Assembly (NCBI GenBank): GCA_031180725.1
Contig: JAPSLO010000008.1
Span: 62,001-126,000, forward strand
DNA: 64,000 nucleotides
Direction of reading: 5' to 3'
DNA from: Roseomonas sp.
Lineage (GTDB): Bacteria; Pseudomonadota; Alphaproteobacteria; Acetobacterales; Acetobacteraceae
Part shown: one piece after another, positions 17,064 through 26,096 of the stretch
How the letters are laid out: every line of letters begins with the position of its first letter
Numbering within the stretch: the first letter of the stretch is position 1
Program-made: the position numbers and the translations under genes
Notes under the pieces: generated by a model
What the model saw: only the letters and a program-made list of their open reading frames with translations
Told to the model about the DNA's origin: nothing
Databases searched by the model: none

Positions 17064-17822
17064 ATGGAATTGCAGGGCGCATCGGCCATCGTCACTGGCG
17101 GCGGATCCGGGCTCGGCGCTGCCACGGCAGAAGCCCTCGCCAGGGCCGGCGTGCAAGTGGTGGTGCTGGACATCAACGAGGCCAACGCCAAGGCCGTCGC
17201 GACCCGCCTGGGCGGCACCGCCATTGCCGGCGATGTGTCCGAGGAGGCGCCCCTGCAGCGCGCGGTGGAGGCGGCCACCGCGCTTGGCCCGTTGCGCATG
17301 GCCGTGGCCTGCGCGGGCATCGCGCCAGCCGCGCGCATCGCCGGCCGCAACGGCCCGCACGACCTGGCCCTGTTCGAGCGCGTGATCCGCGTGAACCTGA
17401 TCGGGACCTTCAACTTGCTCCGCTTGGCCGCGGCGCGCATGACCACCAATGCCCCCCTGCCAGATGGGCAGCGCGGCCTGGTAGTCTGCACCGCCTCCAT
17501 AGCCGCCTTCGAGGGGCAGATCGGCCAGGCCGCCTATTCGGCCTCCAAGGGCGGCGTCGTCGGCATGACATTGCCGGCAGCGCGTGAACTGGCGCGCTTC
17601 GGCGTGCGTGTCGTCACCATCGCGCCCGGCCTGTTCCATACCCCACTGATGGATGGGCTGACGCCGGAAGCGCGGGAGAGTCTTGGCAAACAGCCGCTTT
17701 TCCCCCAGCGCCTCGGCCGGCCGGAGGAGTTCGGCGCGATGGTCCTTGCCATTGCCGCCAATCCCCTGCTGAACGGCGAGACCATCCGCCTGGACGGCGC
17801 GCTGCGGCTGCCGCCGGCGTGA
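17064..17822 (+). CDS. SDR 3-hydroxyacyl-CoA dehydrogenase (HSD10-like)
   Basis: A 252-residue classical short-chain dehydrogenase. The NAD-binding motif TGGGSGLGAA lies near residue 11 and LDIN indicates NAD preference. Next come NLIGTFNLLRLAA and the catalytic Ser and Tyr-x-x-x-Lys in CTASIAAFEGQIGQAAYSASK. The inserted ARMTTNAPLPDGQRG segment before the catalytic Ser and PGLFHTPLMDGL are characteristic of type 2 (HSD10-like) 3-hydroxyacyl-CoA dehydrogenases. GGAGGAAG precedes the ATG, and the gene starts right after the hydratase stop. It supplies the oxidation step before thiolysis in this cluster. Confidence 0.9.
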   Translation: MELQGASAIVTGGGSGLGAATAEALARAGVQVVVLDINEANAKAVATRLGGTAIAGDVSEEAPLQRAVEAATALGPLRMAVACAGIAPAARIAGRNGPHDLALFERVIRVNLIGTFNLLRLAAARMTTNAPLPDGQRGLVVCTASIAAFEGQIGQAAYSASKGGVVGMTLPAARELARFGVRVVTIAPGLFHTPLMDGLTPEARESLGKQPLFPQRLGRPEEFGAMVLAIAANPLLNGETIRLDGALRLPPA

Positions 17823-18066
17823 TGCTCACCAGGCGTTAACTTTTTCACGGAACGGCAACAGGCGGGTCATCCGCCTGTGCCCTCCCGCGTGGGACAGCCC
17901 AGCTGGTGAGGCGTTCCTGGCCCGGAGGAGACTCGCCGACGATCACGTCGGCACATCGACCACCCGGCCATGGGACGAGCCGGGGGGAATTTGCGGCCCG
18001 GGGCAAGCTGCCCCTGCCACCTGCCCGCCGGCGGCTCATCGCAACGCCAGCCGGCAGGAAATCGCG

Positions 18067-21000
18067 ATGTCTTCGACGCTTACGCCCACGGGCGATCTCA
18101 GCATCACCAATATTGGCGCGCTCAGCCTCTCCGCGGCCGAGATTGCTGCCTTCGACCCGGGCAGCAAGCGCCTTTACGTGACCTCGGACAGCGGTCTGAC
18201 CGTTGTTGACCTGAGCAACCCGGCCATGCCCTCGGTCATCGGCCAGATCAACCTGACCGACACCGCCTACGGTGCGATCAGCACCGACGCAACTTCCGTC
18301 GCCATCTCCCACGGCGTGCTGGCGGTCGCTGTACTGAACACCGGCAATAAGGCGGGGAATGGCCAGGTGCTGTTCCTGGACGCGGCAACCGGCGAGTTGC
18401 TGGGCAAGGTGGATGCCGGCGTGCATCCAGACAGCGTGACCTTCACGCCTGACGGCACGAAGCTGCTGGTGGCCAATGAAGGCGAGTACCTCGACGACGG
18501 CACGCCGGGCGGCAAGGGCAGCGTCAGCATCATCGACATTTCCGGCGGCCCCGCCGCGGCCACTGTGCAGACCGCCGGCTTTACCGCATTCGACGGGCAG
18601 GAAGACGCGCTCCGCGCCGCCGGTGTGCGGATCTTCAATGGCAACAGCGTCTCCGATGACGTAGAGCCGGAATACATCGCCATCTCCCCCGACGGCACCA
18701 AGGCGATGGTGACGCTGCAGGAGGCGAATGCCGTCGGCCTGCTGGACATCACGACCGGTACCTTCACCAGCATCGTACCACTCGGCACCAAGGACTTCAC
18801 CGATCTGCTGGCGGATTTCGGCGACCGCGACGGTCCCGGCGGGGATGAGCTGGCACAACTGGTCACGGGCAAGCCGGTGCACGGCCTCTATATGCCGGAC
18901 GCCATTGCCAGTTACACCTCCGGCGGCCAGACCTACTACGTCATGGCCAATGAGGGCGACGACCGTGACGACTTCCTGGAGGATGGCGAGACCGTCCGCC
19001 TCGGCGACGATGACTACGATCTCGATGACACCACCTTCCCGAACGAGGAGGCGCTGAAGGAGAACGCTGAGCTCGGCCGCCTCACTGTTTCCAACGCGCC
19101 GGGCGTGAATGGCGACACGGATGGCGACGGCGACATCGACCAGATCCAGATGTACGGCGCGCGTTCCTTCAGCATCCGCGACTCGGAAGGCAACATGGTC
19201 TATGACAGTGCCGACCTGCTAGAGCGCATCGTGCTGGAGCAGTTCCCCGAGCTGTTCTTCGACGGCCGCAGCGACAACAAGGGCCCGGAGCCTGAAGGCA
19301 TCACCCTCGGTGAGATCGGCGGCAAGATCTATGCCTTTGTCGCACTGGAACGGTCGAACATGACGCTGGTCTTCGATGTGACCGAGCCGACCAATGTCAC
19401 CTATGCCGGCGCGGCGCAGAAGGAGGGCGATATCGCCCCGGAAGGCGCGCTGTTCATCTCCGCCGAGGACAGCCCGACCGGCAAGGCACTCTATATCGCC
19501 AGCAACGAGGGCGATGACGGCGATGGCGCTGGCATCTCGGTTTTCGAGGTGGAGGCGGCCGAGCAGCCGCAGAACTTCACGCTGCAACTGCTGCACTTCT
19601 CCGATGCCGAAGCCGGTCTGCTGGCCAGCGACACCGCGCCAAACCTAGCTGCGCTGGTGGACGCCTTCGACGACGACTTCGCCAATACGCTGATCCTGTC
19701 CGGCGGTGACAACTACATCCCGGGCCCGTTCCTGAACGCCGGTACCGATCTCAGCGTGCAGGCGGTCCACGGCAGGGGCAGCAACCTGGGTGCGGCCGAT
19801 ATCGAGATCCTGAACCGCATCGGTGTGCAAGCCTCGGCCATTGGCAACCATGAGTTCGACCTCGGCACGCGGGAGTTCCGCGACAACGTGGTCGACGCTG
19901 CCTTCCCCTATCTCTCAGCCAATCTGGACTTCTCCGGCGATGGCGAGACCGCCGGCTACTACACCGAGACGGTCGGCGTGAACGGGCTGGAGGAGGCGAG
20001 CTCCCTCGCCGGCCGTCTGGCGCCCTCCACCGTCGTGACCTACGGCGCCGAGAAGATCGGTATCGTTGGCGCCACCACGCAGATCCTCGAGTCCATCTCT
20101 TCCACCGGCGGGGTAGAAGTAAAGGGCTTCGACGGCGATGGCAGCGAGACCAACGACATGGCGCAGCTTGCCGCACTGCTGCAGCCGGTGATCGACGATC
20201 TGCGTGCTCAGGGCGTAAACAAGATCATCCTCACTTCCCACTTGCAGCAACTCGCGCTGGAGAAGGAACTGGCCGGGCTGCTGGACGGCGTGGACATCAT
20301 CCTCGCCGCCGGCTCCCACACCCGCGCTGGCGATGCCGAGGATGAGCCGGGCAGCTTCCCCGGCCACAGCCCCGACTTCGTCGAGGCGTATCCGATGCTT
20401 GCCCAGGGTGCGGATGGCGGCAACACGCTGATCGTGGTGACCGACAACGAATACACCTATCTCGGCCGCCTGGTGGTGGAGTTCGATGCCGGAGGCAACA
20501 TTATTACCGACAGCCTCGATCCGTCTGTGTCCGGCGCCTATGCCACCACGGCTGAGAACGTGGCCGAGGCCTGGGGGGTGGGTGTCGAGGATCTCGACGA
20601 CACCGCCTTCACCGAAGGCACGAAAGGCGCAGAGGTGAAGGAGATCACCAATGCGGTCCAGGCGGTGATCAACGCCAAGGATGGCCAGATCTGGGGCTAC
20701 ACCGACGTCTACCTGGAAGGCGAACGCAACCAGGTCCGCAATCAGGAGACTAATTTCGGCAGCTTGACGGCGGATGCCAACCTCTTCGCCGCAGATGAGG
20801 CGCTGAAGGAGAGTACGCTGATCATCTCACTGAAGAACGGCGGCGGCATCCGGGCCCAGATCGGCAGCACCGATCCGCAGACTGGCGAGAAGATCCCGCC
20901 GGTCGCAAATCCGGGCGCGGGCAAGCCGGAAGGCGCCATCTCGCAGCTTGATATCGAGAACGCGCTGCGCTTCAACAACAAGCTGATGGTGTTCGACACC

Positions 21001-22248
21001 ACGGTAGTCGGGCTCAGGACCATCCTGGAGCACGGCTTTGCCGCGCTGGGCAACCAGGGCCGGTTCCCGCAGTTCGGCGGCGTGGCGGTGTCCTACGACC
21101 CCGACCTGCCGGCCGGCAGCCGCATCGTCAGTATGGCGCTCATCGACGAGGATGGCGACGTGATTGCCCGCCTGGTCGAAAACGGGCAGGTCCTCGGGAA
21201 TGTGCCGGAGAAGATCAGCGTGGTGACGTTGAGCTTCCTGGCGAATGGCGGCGACGGATACCCGGTGAAGGCGAATGCCGAGAACTTCCGCTTCCTGATG
21301 GCGGACGGCACCCTTTCCGAGGCACTGGATGAGACGATCGACTACTCGCAGATCGCCAGTGACGCGGTGCCGCTCGGCGTGCCGGCTGAAATCTGGAATG
21401 CCGCAATGGGCGAGCAGCAAGCCCTGCAGGATTACCTGCAGGCCAACCACGGCACGCCGGAAGCGGCCTACAGCACGCGGGAGACGCCGGCGGCCGAGGA
21501 CGAGCGCATCCAGGATCTCAATATGCGCGCCGAGGACACGGTGCTGGACGGCGAGACGATGGCCGGCACCGAAAGCCCCGATCGCTTCGACGGCACTGCT
21601 GGCGACGACGATCTCTCGGGCGCCCTCCGCAACGACCGCCTGCGCGGCTTCGACGGCGATGACCTGCTCGACGGCGGCAAGGGCGCCGACAAGCTGCTGG
21701 GCGGCGATGGCGACGACGTGCTACAGGGCGGCCGTGGCGACGACTTCCTGAAGGGCCAGGCCGGAAACGACGCCCTTCAGGGTGGCCGCGGCGACGATCA
21801 ACTCATCGGTGGCGAGGGTGACGATCTCCTCCTCGGCAGCCTCGGGCGGGACAGCCTCAAGGGCAGCGATGGGGATGATACGCTGGTTGGCGGCATCGGC
21901 GGGGATACGCTGCGGGGTGGCGCGGGCGACGACATCTTCCTCTTCGCCGCGCCTGAGGAGAGCGGCCGGACAGAGGGTCGTCGCGACGTCATCGCCGACT
22001 TCGTGCGCGGCGAGGACAGGATCCAGCTGGACTTCGATGCCCAGCCGAACACGCCGGAGATGGACGACTTCACCTTCATCACCGGAGCATTCGCTCCGCG
22101 CGAGCCCGGCCGCATCCGCACCGAGGAGCTCGATGGTGGCGACGTGCTGGTGCAGGTGAACGCCGAAGGCGGCCCGGTGCCGGAGATGACCATCCTGGTG
22201 CACGGCGTGGGTACACTGGACGCCTCGGACTTCATCCTGTCCGCGTAA
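18067..22248 (+). CDS. RTX-tailed choice-of-anchor-I / 5'-nucleotidase-like exoprotein
   Basis: A 1393-residue modular protein with no Sec signal. Residues about 10-500 form a choice-of-anchor-I type beta-propeller region (VDLSNPAMPSVIG, YIAISPDGTKAMVTLQEAN, PEPEGITLG). Residues about 502-880 are a 5'-nucleotidase-type metallophosphatase domain (LLHFSDAEAG, SGGDNYIPGPF, IGNHEFDLG near 593, ILTSHLQQ, AAGSHTRAG). Residues about 890-1130 are the nucleotidase C-terminal substrate domain (NFGSLTADANLF, NGGGIRAQI, FLANGGDGY). About 14 RTX nonapeptides (GGxGxDxLx) run from 1167 to 1293, then a type I secretion-like C-terminus (VIADFVRGEDRIQLDF). It is presumably exported by a type I system not present here and acts outside the cell on nucleotides. 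GGAA lies just upstream of the ATG. Confidence 0.88.
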   Translation: MSSTLTPTGDLSITNIGALSLSAAEIAAFDPGSKRLYVTSDSGLTVVDLSNPAMPSVIGQINLTDTAYGAISTDATSVAISHGVLAVAVLNTGNKAGNGQVLFLDAATGELLGKVDAGVHPDSVTFTPDGTKLLVANEGEYLDDGTPGGKGSVSIIDISGGPAAATVQTAGFTAFDGQEDALRAAGVRIFNGNSVSDDVEPEYIAISPDGTKAMVTLQEANAVGLLDITTGTFTSIVPLGTKDFTDLLADFGDRDGPGGDELAQLVTGKPVHGLYMPDAIASYTSGGQTYYVMANEGDDRDDFLEDGETVRLGDDDYDLDDTTFPNEEALKENAELGRLTVSNAPGVNGDTDGDGDIDQIQMYGARSFSIRDSEGNMVYDSADLLERIVLEQFPELFFDGRSDNKGPEPEGITLGEIGGKIYAFVALERSNMTLVFDVTEPTNVTYAGAAQKEGDIAPEGALFISAEDSPTGKALYIASNEGDDGDGAGISVFEVEAAEQPQNFTLQLLHFSDAEAGLLASDTAPNLAALVDAFDDDFANTLILSGGDNYIPGPFLNAGTDLSVQAVHGRGSNLGAADIEILNRIGVQASAIGNHEFDLGTREFRDNVVDAAFPYLSANLDFSGDGETAGYYTETVGVNGLEEASSLAGRLAPSTVVTYGAEKIGIVGATTQILESISSTGGVEVKGFDGDGSETNDMAQLAALLQPVIDDLRAQGVNKIILTSHLQQLALEKELAGLLDGVDIILAAGSHTRAGDAEDEPGSFPGHSPDFVEAYPMLAQGADGGNTLIVVTDNEYTYLGRLVVEFDAGGNIITDSLDPSVSGAYATTAENVAEAWGVGVEDLDDTAFTEGTKGAEVKEITNAVQAVINAKDGQIWGYTDVYLEGERNQVRNQETNFGSLTADANLFAADEALKESTLIISLKNGGGIRAQIGSTDPQTGEKIPPVANPGAGKPEGAISQLDIENALRFNNKLMVFDTTVVGLRTILEHGFAALGNQGRFPQFGGVAVSYDPDLPAGSRIVSMALIDEDGDVIARLVENGQVLGNVPEKISVVTLSFLANGGDGYPVKANAENFRFLMADGTLSEALDETIDYSQIASDAVPLGVPAEIWNAAMGEQQALQDYLQANHGTPEAAYSTRETPAAEDERIQDLNMRAEDTVLDGETMAGTESPDRFDGTAGDDDLSGALRNDRLRGFDGDDLLDGGKGADKLLGGDGDDVLQGGRGDDFLKGQAGNDALQGGRGDDQLIGGEGDDLLLGSLGRDSLKGSDGDDTLVGGIGGDTLRGGAGDDIFLFAAPEESGRTEGRRDVIADFVRGEDRIQLDFDAQPNTPEMDDFTFITGAFAPREPGRIRTEELDGGDVLVQVNAEGGPVPEMTILVHGVGTLDASDFILSA

Positions 22249-22255
22249 GCATACA

Positions 22256-22283
22256 GGAAGGCGGGGCTGCGGCCCCGCCTTCC
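22256..22283 (+). terminator. Rho-independent-like hairpin after the RTX nucleotidase gene
   Basis: A perfect 12-bp stem (GGAAGGCGGGGC with its complement) and a TGCG tetraloop begin 8 bases after the stop at 22248. There is no T-run, as is common in GC-rich genomes. It should insulate the exoprotein gene from the ABC transporter operon that starts at 22455. Confidence 0.75.
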
Positions 22284-22454
22284 CACAGCCAGGCGAATCG
22301 GGCGGAATCGCCTGGGCACCCGGAACTAGCTGGCAGCACAAGGCCGGGAGCGGCTGCAACGCGCCGGAACCGCCCCCCTGCCTGACGCGCAGATGCTGCG
22401 CTGCTTTTCATCCGTGGTTCACGCGACTAGGAAGGCCGGGGAAACCTCCGAGCC

Positions 22455-23972
22455 ATGCCAGCCCCCGTCGTCGAAGCCCAGGGTCTGATCAAGCGCTTCG
22501 GCGCGCTTGTTGCGAACGACCATGTGGACCTGACCATTGCGCCAGGCGAGATCCACGCGCTGCTGGGCGAGAATGGCGCGGGCAAGTCCACCCTGGTAAA
22601 GATGCTCTACGGGCTGCTGCAGCCGGATGCGGGACGCATCCTGTGGCGCGGTGTGCCGCTGCCGCCCGGCGGCCCGCGCGAGGCCCGAGCCCGCGGCATC
22701 GGCATGGTCTTTCAGCACTTCTCCCTGTTTGAGGCGATGACGGTGGCGGAGAACGTCGCCCTCGCCCTGGACGGTGCAGAGCCGGTGCCGCGCGTAGCGG
22801 AGCGCCTGGCCGAAACATCCCGGGCGTACGGCCTGCCGCTCGATCCCGGTCGGGAGGTACGGCAGCTTTCCGTGGGAGAGCGCCAGCGGATCGAGATCGT
22901 CCGCTGCCTCATGGGGGACCCGAGCCTGTTGATCCTGGACGAGCCCACCTCGGTGCTCACACCTCAGGAAGCGGAGGGCCTCTTCCCCACCTTGGCCAGG
23001 CTCCGTAACGAGGGCCGAGCGGTGCTCTACATCTCCCACAGGCTTGAAGAGGTACGGCGGATCTGCGAGATCGCGACCATCCTGCGCCAGGGACGCGTGG
23101 TGGCACGCTGCGATCCGCGACAGGAAAGCGCCGCCAGCCTGGCACGCCTGATGGTGGGCAGCGAGGTCGCGGCGGTACGGCATGATGCGAAGGAACCTTC
23201 GGGCGCTATCCGCCTGGCTGTGCGGGGGCTCTCCCTGCCGCCATCAGAACCGCATGGCACGGCGCTTCATCAGGTCTCTCTCGCGGTCCATCGGGGCGAG
23301 GTGCTGGGCATCGCGGGCGTCGCCGGCAATGGGCAGGACGAACTCTTCGCCATCCTGTCGGGGGAGCGCGCGGCGCCGCAGGCGGCACAGGTGCTGCTGG
23401 ATGGCGCCGCCATGGGACAGCACGACGTCAATGCCCGGCGCCGCCGCGGTGGCGCCTTCGTGCCCGAGGAAAGACTCGGCCATGCCGCCGCGCCACGCCT
23501 GAGGCTCAGCGAAAATGCGCTGCTTTCCGGCCATGCCACCAATGGCTTCGTCACGCGCGGCTTCATCCGGCATCACCGGCTGTTGGGCTGGGTGGATGAG
23601 GTGACGCGCATCTTCGATCTCCGAAAGGGTGCGCGGGATCCGGAAGCAAGCACGCTTTCGGGTGGGAACCTGCAGAAGTTCGTGGTCGGCCGGGAGATCC
23701 TCCGGCGCCCTGGTGTGTTGGTGGTGGCGCAGCCGACCTGGGGCGTCGATGCCAGCGCGGCGCGGCAGATCCGACAGGCGCTGGTCGATCTGGCGAAGGA
23801 CGGTGCGGCGGTATTGGCGATCAGCCAGGACCTGGACGAGCTTCTGGAAATCGCCGACCGGATCGCCGTGATGTTCCATGGCCGGCTCTCCCCTGCCCTG
23901 CCGGTGCGGGGGCTGACGCGTGAGACACTGGGTCTGCTGATGGGTGGCAGCGGCTTCGAGGAGGCCGCCTGA
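22455..23972 (+). CDS. ABC transporter ATP-binding protein, BMP/nucleoside-type (double NBD)
   Basis: A 505-residue protein with two fused nucleotide-binding domains, the form used by simple-sugar and BMP-type nucleoside importers. NBD1 is canonical: Walker A GENGAGKST at 38-46, Q-loop VFQHFSLF, signature LSVGERQ at 138-144 and Walker B LLILDEPTS at 158-166. NBD2 is degenerate: its Walker A position reads GVAGNGQDE without the Lys. The signature LSGGNLQK is kept, and Walker B has Gln for Glu (VVAQPTWG). One active and one degenerate site is normal for this class. It is first in a four-gene importer operon. Confidence 0.92.
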   Translation: MPAPVVEAQGLIKRFGALVANDHVDLTIAPGEIHALLGENGAGKSTLVKMLYGLLQPDAGRILWRGVPLPPGGPREARARGIGMVFQHFSLFEAMTVAENVALALDGAEPVPRVAERLAETSRAYGLPLDPGREVRQLSVGERQRIEIVRCLMGDPSLLILDEPTSVLTPQEAEGLFPTLARLRNEGRAVLYISHRLEEVRRICEIATILRQGRVVARCDPRQESAASLARLMVGSEVAAVRHDAKEPSGAIRLAVRGLSLPPSEPHGTALHQVSLAVHRGEVLGIAGVAGNGQDELFAILSGERAAPQAAQVLLDGAAMGQHDVNARRRRGGAFVPEERLGHAAAPRLRLSENALLSGHATNGFVTRGFIRHHRLLGWVDEVTRIFDLRKGARDPEASTLSGGNLQKFVVGREILRRPGVLVVAQPTWGVDASAARQIRQALVDLAKDGAAVLAISQDLDELLEIADRIAVMFHGRLSPALPVRGLTRETLGLLMGGSGFEEAA

Positions 23973-25046
23973 GTGCGGATTGTCCTGGACAGGCGCGCGG
24001 AACGGCCAGCAGTGCTCGGTCTGCTCTCGCCGCTTCTGGCTGTGGCACTGACGCTGCTTTCGGCGTTGCCGATCTTCCTGGCCCTGGGCCAGGACCCGCT
24101 GGCGGCGCTGGAGGTCTATCTGCTGGCGCCACTGCAGGATGGCTGGGCCTTGCAGGAATTGGCAGTCAAGGCGACTCCGCTGGTGCTGATCTCGGTCGGG
24201 TTCGCCTTTTGCTACCGGTCCGGCAACTGGAATATCGGGGCAGAGGGCCAGTTCCTGCTGGGTGCCATCGCTGGCGGCGGCATCGCGGTGGCCGCCCATG
24301 GCAGCGGGGCCACAGGCTGGGTGCTGCCGGCCATGCTGGTCGCCGGCACCGCCGCCGGGGCGCTCTATGCCCTGATCCCGGCGGCGCTGAAGACGCGCTT
24401 TGGCGCGAATGAGATCTTGACCAGCCTGATGCTGGTCTATGTCGCGGAACTGCTGCTGGACTGGCTGGTGCGCGGGCCCTGGCGGGACCCTGCTGGCTTC
24501 AACATGCCCAACACGGTCAGCTTCGATCCGGCGGCCACCGTCCCGACGCTGTTGGCGGAAGGTCGGCTGAACATTGGCACCCCGATCGCGCTGCTGATAG
24601 CCGCTCTGGCCGCACTGCTGCTGGGGCGCAGCCTGAAGGGATTCGAGATCCGCTTGGCCGGCGAGGCGCCGCGCGCCGCCCGCTTTGCCGGCTTCTCTGC
24701 CGCACGGGTTACCTGGGTGGTCTTCGCGCTGTCGGGTGGACTGGCCGGATTGGCCGGCATCCTGGAAGCTGCGGGCACGGTGGGGCTGCTGCAACCCGGG
24801 CTTTCGCCGGGCTACGGCTTCACTGCGATTATCGTTGCCTTCCTTGGCCGGCTGAACCCGCTGGGTTGTGTGGTGGCGGGCGCCTTCCTGGCGCTGACCT
24901 TCATCGGCGGGGAGAATGCGCAGATCATGCTGCGCCTGCCACTGGACGTGACACGCGTGTTGCAGGGCATGCTACTGTTCTATGTGTTGGCCAGCGACAC
25001 GCTACTGCTCTACCGCATCCGGCTGCTGCGGGGTGCGGTGGCATGA
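23973..25046 (+). CDS. ABC transporter permease, BMP/nucleoside-type
   Basis: A 357-residue permease starting with GTG immediately after the ATPase stop. It has about 8-10 membrane helices and the hallmark IGAEGQFLLGAIAG (cytoplasmic coupling region of the BPD_transp_2 family), then TRFGANEILTSLMLVYVAELLLD split over a helix, and a C-terminal GYGFTAIIVAFLGRLNPLG. It is the longer of the two permeases, equivalent to YufP/NupP-type subunits that pair with a second shorter permease. The GTG choice rests on the tight junction. Confidence 0.9.
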   Translation: MRIVLDRRAERPAVLGLLSPLLAVALTLLSALPIFLALGQDPLAALEVYLLAPLQDGWALQELAVKATPLVLISVGFAFCYRSGNWNIGAEGQFLLGAIAGGGIAVAAHGSGATGWVLPAMLVAGTAAGALYALIPAALKTRFGANEILTSLMLVYVAELLLDWLVRGPWRDPAGFNMPNTVSFDPAATVPTLLAEGRLNIGTPIALLIAALAALLLGRSLKGFEIRLAGEAPRAARFAGFSAARVTWVVFALSGGLAGLAGILEAAGTVGLLQPGLSPGYGFTAIIVAFLGRLNPLGCVVAGAFLALTFIGGENAQIMLRLPLDVTRVLQGMLLFYVLASDTLLLYRIRLLRGAVA

Positions 25047-25960
25047 TGTTGCTGGAAGCCATTCTGCTGACGGTCATCACCGCTTCCACCCCCCTTCTGA
25101 TTGCCGCGATTGGCGAATTGGTAGCGGAGCGGTCCGGCGTGCTGAACCTGGGTGTCGAGGGAATGATGATCATGGGGGCGGCGGCGGGCATCGCTGCGGC
25201 GATCCTCAGCGGCTCCTCGGTGCTCGGGGTGTTGGCGGCAGTGGCGGCGGGAATAGCCATGGCCGCGCTGTTCGGTACAATGACACTGGGGCTTGCCGCC
25301 AACCAAGTGGCGGCCGGGATGGCGTTGGCGATGTTCGGAACGGGCCTGTCCGGGGTGGTGGGGGCAGGCTTCGTTGGCCAACCGCGGGAGGGCATCGGCA
25401 AGCTGACCCTGCCGCTGCTGTCGGAGATTCCGCTTCTGGGGCCGGTGTTCTTTGCGCAGGACCCCTTCGTCTACGCCGCCTTCCTGCTCCTGGGTGGAGT
25501 TGCCTGGTTCCTCTCGCGCAGCCGAGCAGGGCTGGTGCTGCGCGCCTGCGGCGAGAACCCGGCTGCCGCCCACGCATTGGGCTACAAGGTGCGCCGCACC
25601 CGGTTCGCCGCCGTACTGTTCGGTGGAGCCTGCGCCGGGCTAGCGGGGGCCTACCTCTCCCTGGTGCTGACACCGTTCTGGAGCAGCGGGATGACTGGCG
25701 GCCGGGGCTGGATCGCACTCGGGATAGTGGTCTTCGCCGGATGGCGGCCGAGTCGCGCATTGCTGGGGGCCTATCTGTTCGGCGGAATCACGATTCTGCA
25801 GTTGCACGCCCAGGCGTTTGGGGTGCGGATGCCGTCCCAGTTCCTGGCCGCCCTGCCCTACTTACTTACCATCCTGGTCCTGGTGCTGATCATGCGTCTG
25901 CGCCGCGGGGGGGGCGCTGGCCCGGCTGCACTCGGCCTGAATTTCGTGCCAGATCGTTAA
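25043..25960 (+). CDS. ABC transporter permease, BMP/nucleoside-type (second subunit)
   Basis: A 305-residue inner-membrane permease of the YufQ/NupQ type. GELVAERSGVLNLGVEGMMI is the family signature near the N-terminus. Further motifs are GLAANQVAAGMALAMFGTGL, RACGENPAAAHALGYKVRR (cytoplasmic coupling loop) and GRGWIALGIVVFAGWRP. Its ATG overlaps the preceding stop by 4 bases; an adjacent second ATG at 25046 is equally possible. Together with the upstream subunit it forms the heterodimeric channel. Confidence 0.9.
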   Translation: MMLLEAILLTVITASTPLLIAAIGELVAERSGVLNLGVEGMMIMGAAAGIAAAILSGSSVLGVLAAVAAGIAMAALFGTMTLGLAANQVAAGMALAMFGTGLSGVVGAGFVGQPREGIGKLTLPLLSEIPLLGPVFFAQDPFVYAAFLLLGGVAWFLSRSRAGLVLRACGENPAAAHALGYKVRRTRFAAVLFGGACAGLAGAYLSLVLTPFWSSGMTGGRGWIALGIVVFAGWRPSRALLGAYLFGGITILQLHAQAFGVRMPSQFLAALPYLLTILVLVLIMRLRRGGGAGPAALGLNFVPDR

Positions 25961-26096
25961 CGGAATACACACTAGGTTGCGAGGTTGGCGGCCCATCCGG
26001 CACCTTGGCGAAGCACGGAACAAGAACAGCCCCTCCTAGGATGTATCCAGCGTCCACCCACACGCAGGAGAGGCGCAGGAAGGAGAAACCCATCGC

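Noticed and set aside
15941-17500. Minus-strand frame of 519 codons opposite the MarR, hydratase and dehydrogenase genes
   Set aside because: The plus strand carries three intact enzymes and regulators with correct motifs and coupled starts; the antisense frame is compositional.
23244-24794. Minus-strand frame of 516 codons opposite the ABC transporter genes
   Set aside because: Gln/Arg/His-rich antisense of ATPase and permease genes whose motifs are unambiguous.
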